From Burkholderiaceae bacterium (GTDB taxonomy: Bacteria > Pseudomonadota > Gammaproteobacteria > Burkholderiales > Burkholderiaceae), in NCBI GenBank assembly GCA_030151165.1, contig JASLEM010000077.1, positions 1 to 5,642 of the forward strand: 5,642 nucleotides of DNA, written 5' to 3'. Below the pieces are notes generated by a model. It was not told the DNA's origin. It worked only from the letters and a program-made list of their open reading frames with translations, and searched no databases. The position numbers and the translations under genes are program-made. This document shows, one piece after another, positions 5,345 through 5,642 of the stretch (position 1 is the stretch's first letter; each line of letters opens with the position of its first letter).

Positions 5345-5360
5345 GCGCCGGCTCGGGGCC

Positions 5361-5642
5361 TCAGGTCCGCAGCACGAGCCCGGCCTGCGCGCCTTCGGGC
5401 TTCAGGGCCTGCAGCATCATCAGCACGAGGCGGCGCAGCGCGTCCCACGGCTCGGCGGGCCATTGCGGATGGCGCAGGCCCTTCAGCACGCCGTCGCACT
5501 CGCTCGCGGCGCCGACCAGGCGCGCGGCCATCGGCGCGGACAGCCGCGGCAACGCGCGTTCGAACAGCCGTTCGCGCGCGCCCCAGATGCGCGCCTCGCG
5601 CAGCGCCATCGGCATCGGCTTGCCTTCGGCCATCGCGTCCTG
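5361..5642 (-). CDS. holA: DNA polymerase III subunit delta, C-terminal part, cut by window edge
   Basis: HolA is the delta subunit of the clamp-loader complex; it opens the beta sliding clamp for loading on primed DNA. Only the last 93 residues are visible, starting QDAMAEGKPMPMALREARIW. They match the helical C-terminal collar domain of betaproteobacterial HolA: LREARIWGARERLFERALPRL, then a short helix ending in CDGVLKGLRHP, then PWDALRRLVLMMLQAL. The final 15 or so residues (KPEGAQAGLVLRT) look like a variable tail. The AAA+ clamp-binding domains lie beyond the right edge. The call rests on remembered family pattern in a domain of low conservation, hence moderate certainty. An internal ATG at 5633 is not a real start, because the frame stays open to the edge. 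Confidence 0.78.
   Translation of the reverse strand, partial: QDAMAEGKPMPMALREARIWGARERLFERALPRLSAPMAARLVGAASECDGVLKGLRHPQWPAEPWDALRRLVLMMLQALKPEGAQAGLVLRT

Noticed and set aside
4753..5499. Alternative minus-strand frame of about 248 codons across the lipoprotein and holA end
   Set aside because: It overlaps two better-supported minus-strand genes in another frame and its product is Arg/Ala-rich without motifs.

Overview
This window is GC-rich bacterial chromosome, and it reads most naturally as a betaproteobacterium of the order Burkholderiales. The grounds are the very high GC content, a NADP-malic enzyme gene divergent from a thiL-pgpA-pncC cluster (an arrangement I recall from Burkholderia-like genomes), a TorF-type outer-membrane protein and a HolA C-terminus of betaproteobacterial type. 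I cannot name a genus. No tRNA, rRNA, CRISPR array, transposase, phage gene or integrase is visible, and composition looks even throughout. I see no new defence system or mobile element; this is mostly housekeeping DNA.

Layout. Positions 1-475 (minus) hold the first 158 residues of a MaeB-type malic enzyme that runs off the left edge. Positions 476-734 are a divergent intergenic region with a candidate maeB -10 box, an inverted heptamer repeat, a small TTGACC/GGTCAA palindrome and a -10-like box directly before thiL. Positions 735-3776 (plus) are a tight four-gene operon: thiL (thiamine-monophosphate kinase), pgpA (phosphatidylglycerophosphatase A), pncC (CinA C-terminal-type nicotinamide-nucleotide amidase) and a ghrA-like glyoxylate/hydroxypyruvate reductase. 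All three junctions overlap, two of them as ATGA. A likely intrinsic terminator follows at 3821-3843. Positions 3935-4849 (plus) encode a TorF-family beta-barrel protein with its own leader. Converging on it from the right are a small lipoprotein gene (4857-5276, minus) and, upstream of that, the 3' end of holA (5361-5642, minus, cut by the right edge).

How the genes fit together. The operon mixes cofactor metabolism (thiamine diphosphate synthesis, pyridine-nucleotide salvage), phosphatidylglycerol synthesis and a NAD(P)H-dependent reductase. This looks like co-expression of constitutive functions rather than one pathway. The outer-membrane protein and the lipoprotein are both envelope proteins, but they are convergent with a 7-bp gap and so are not an operon. 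The points most worth a second look are the GhrA-like gene translationally coupled to pncC, the possible leaderless start of thiL, phased direct repeats around the operon terminator, and the cysteine-rich lipoprotein of unknown function.
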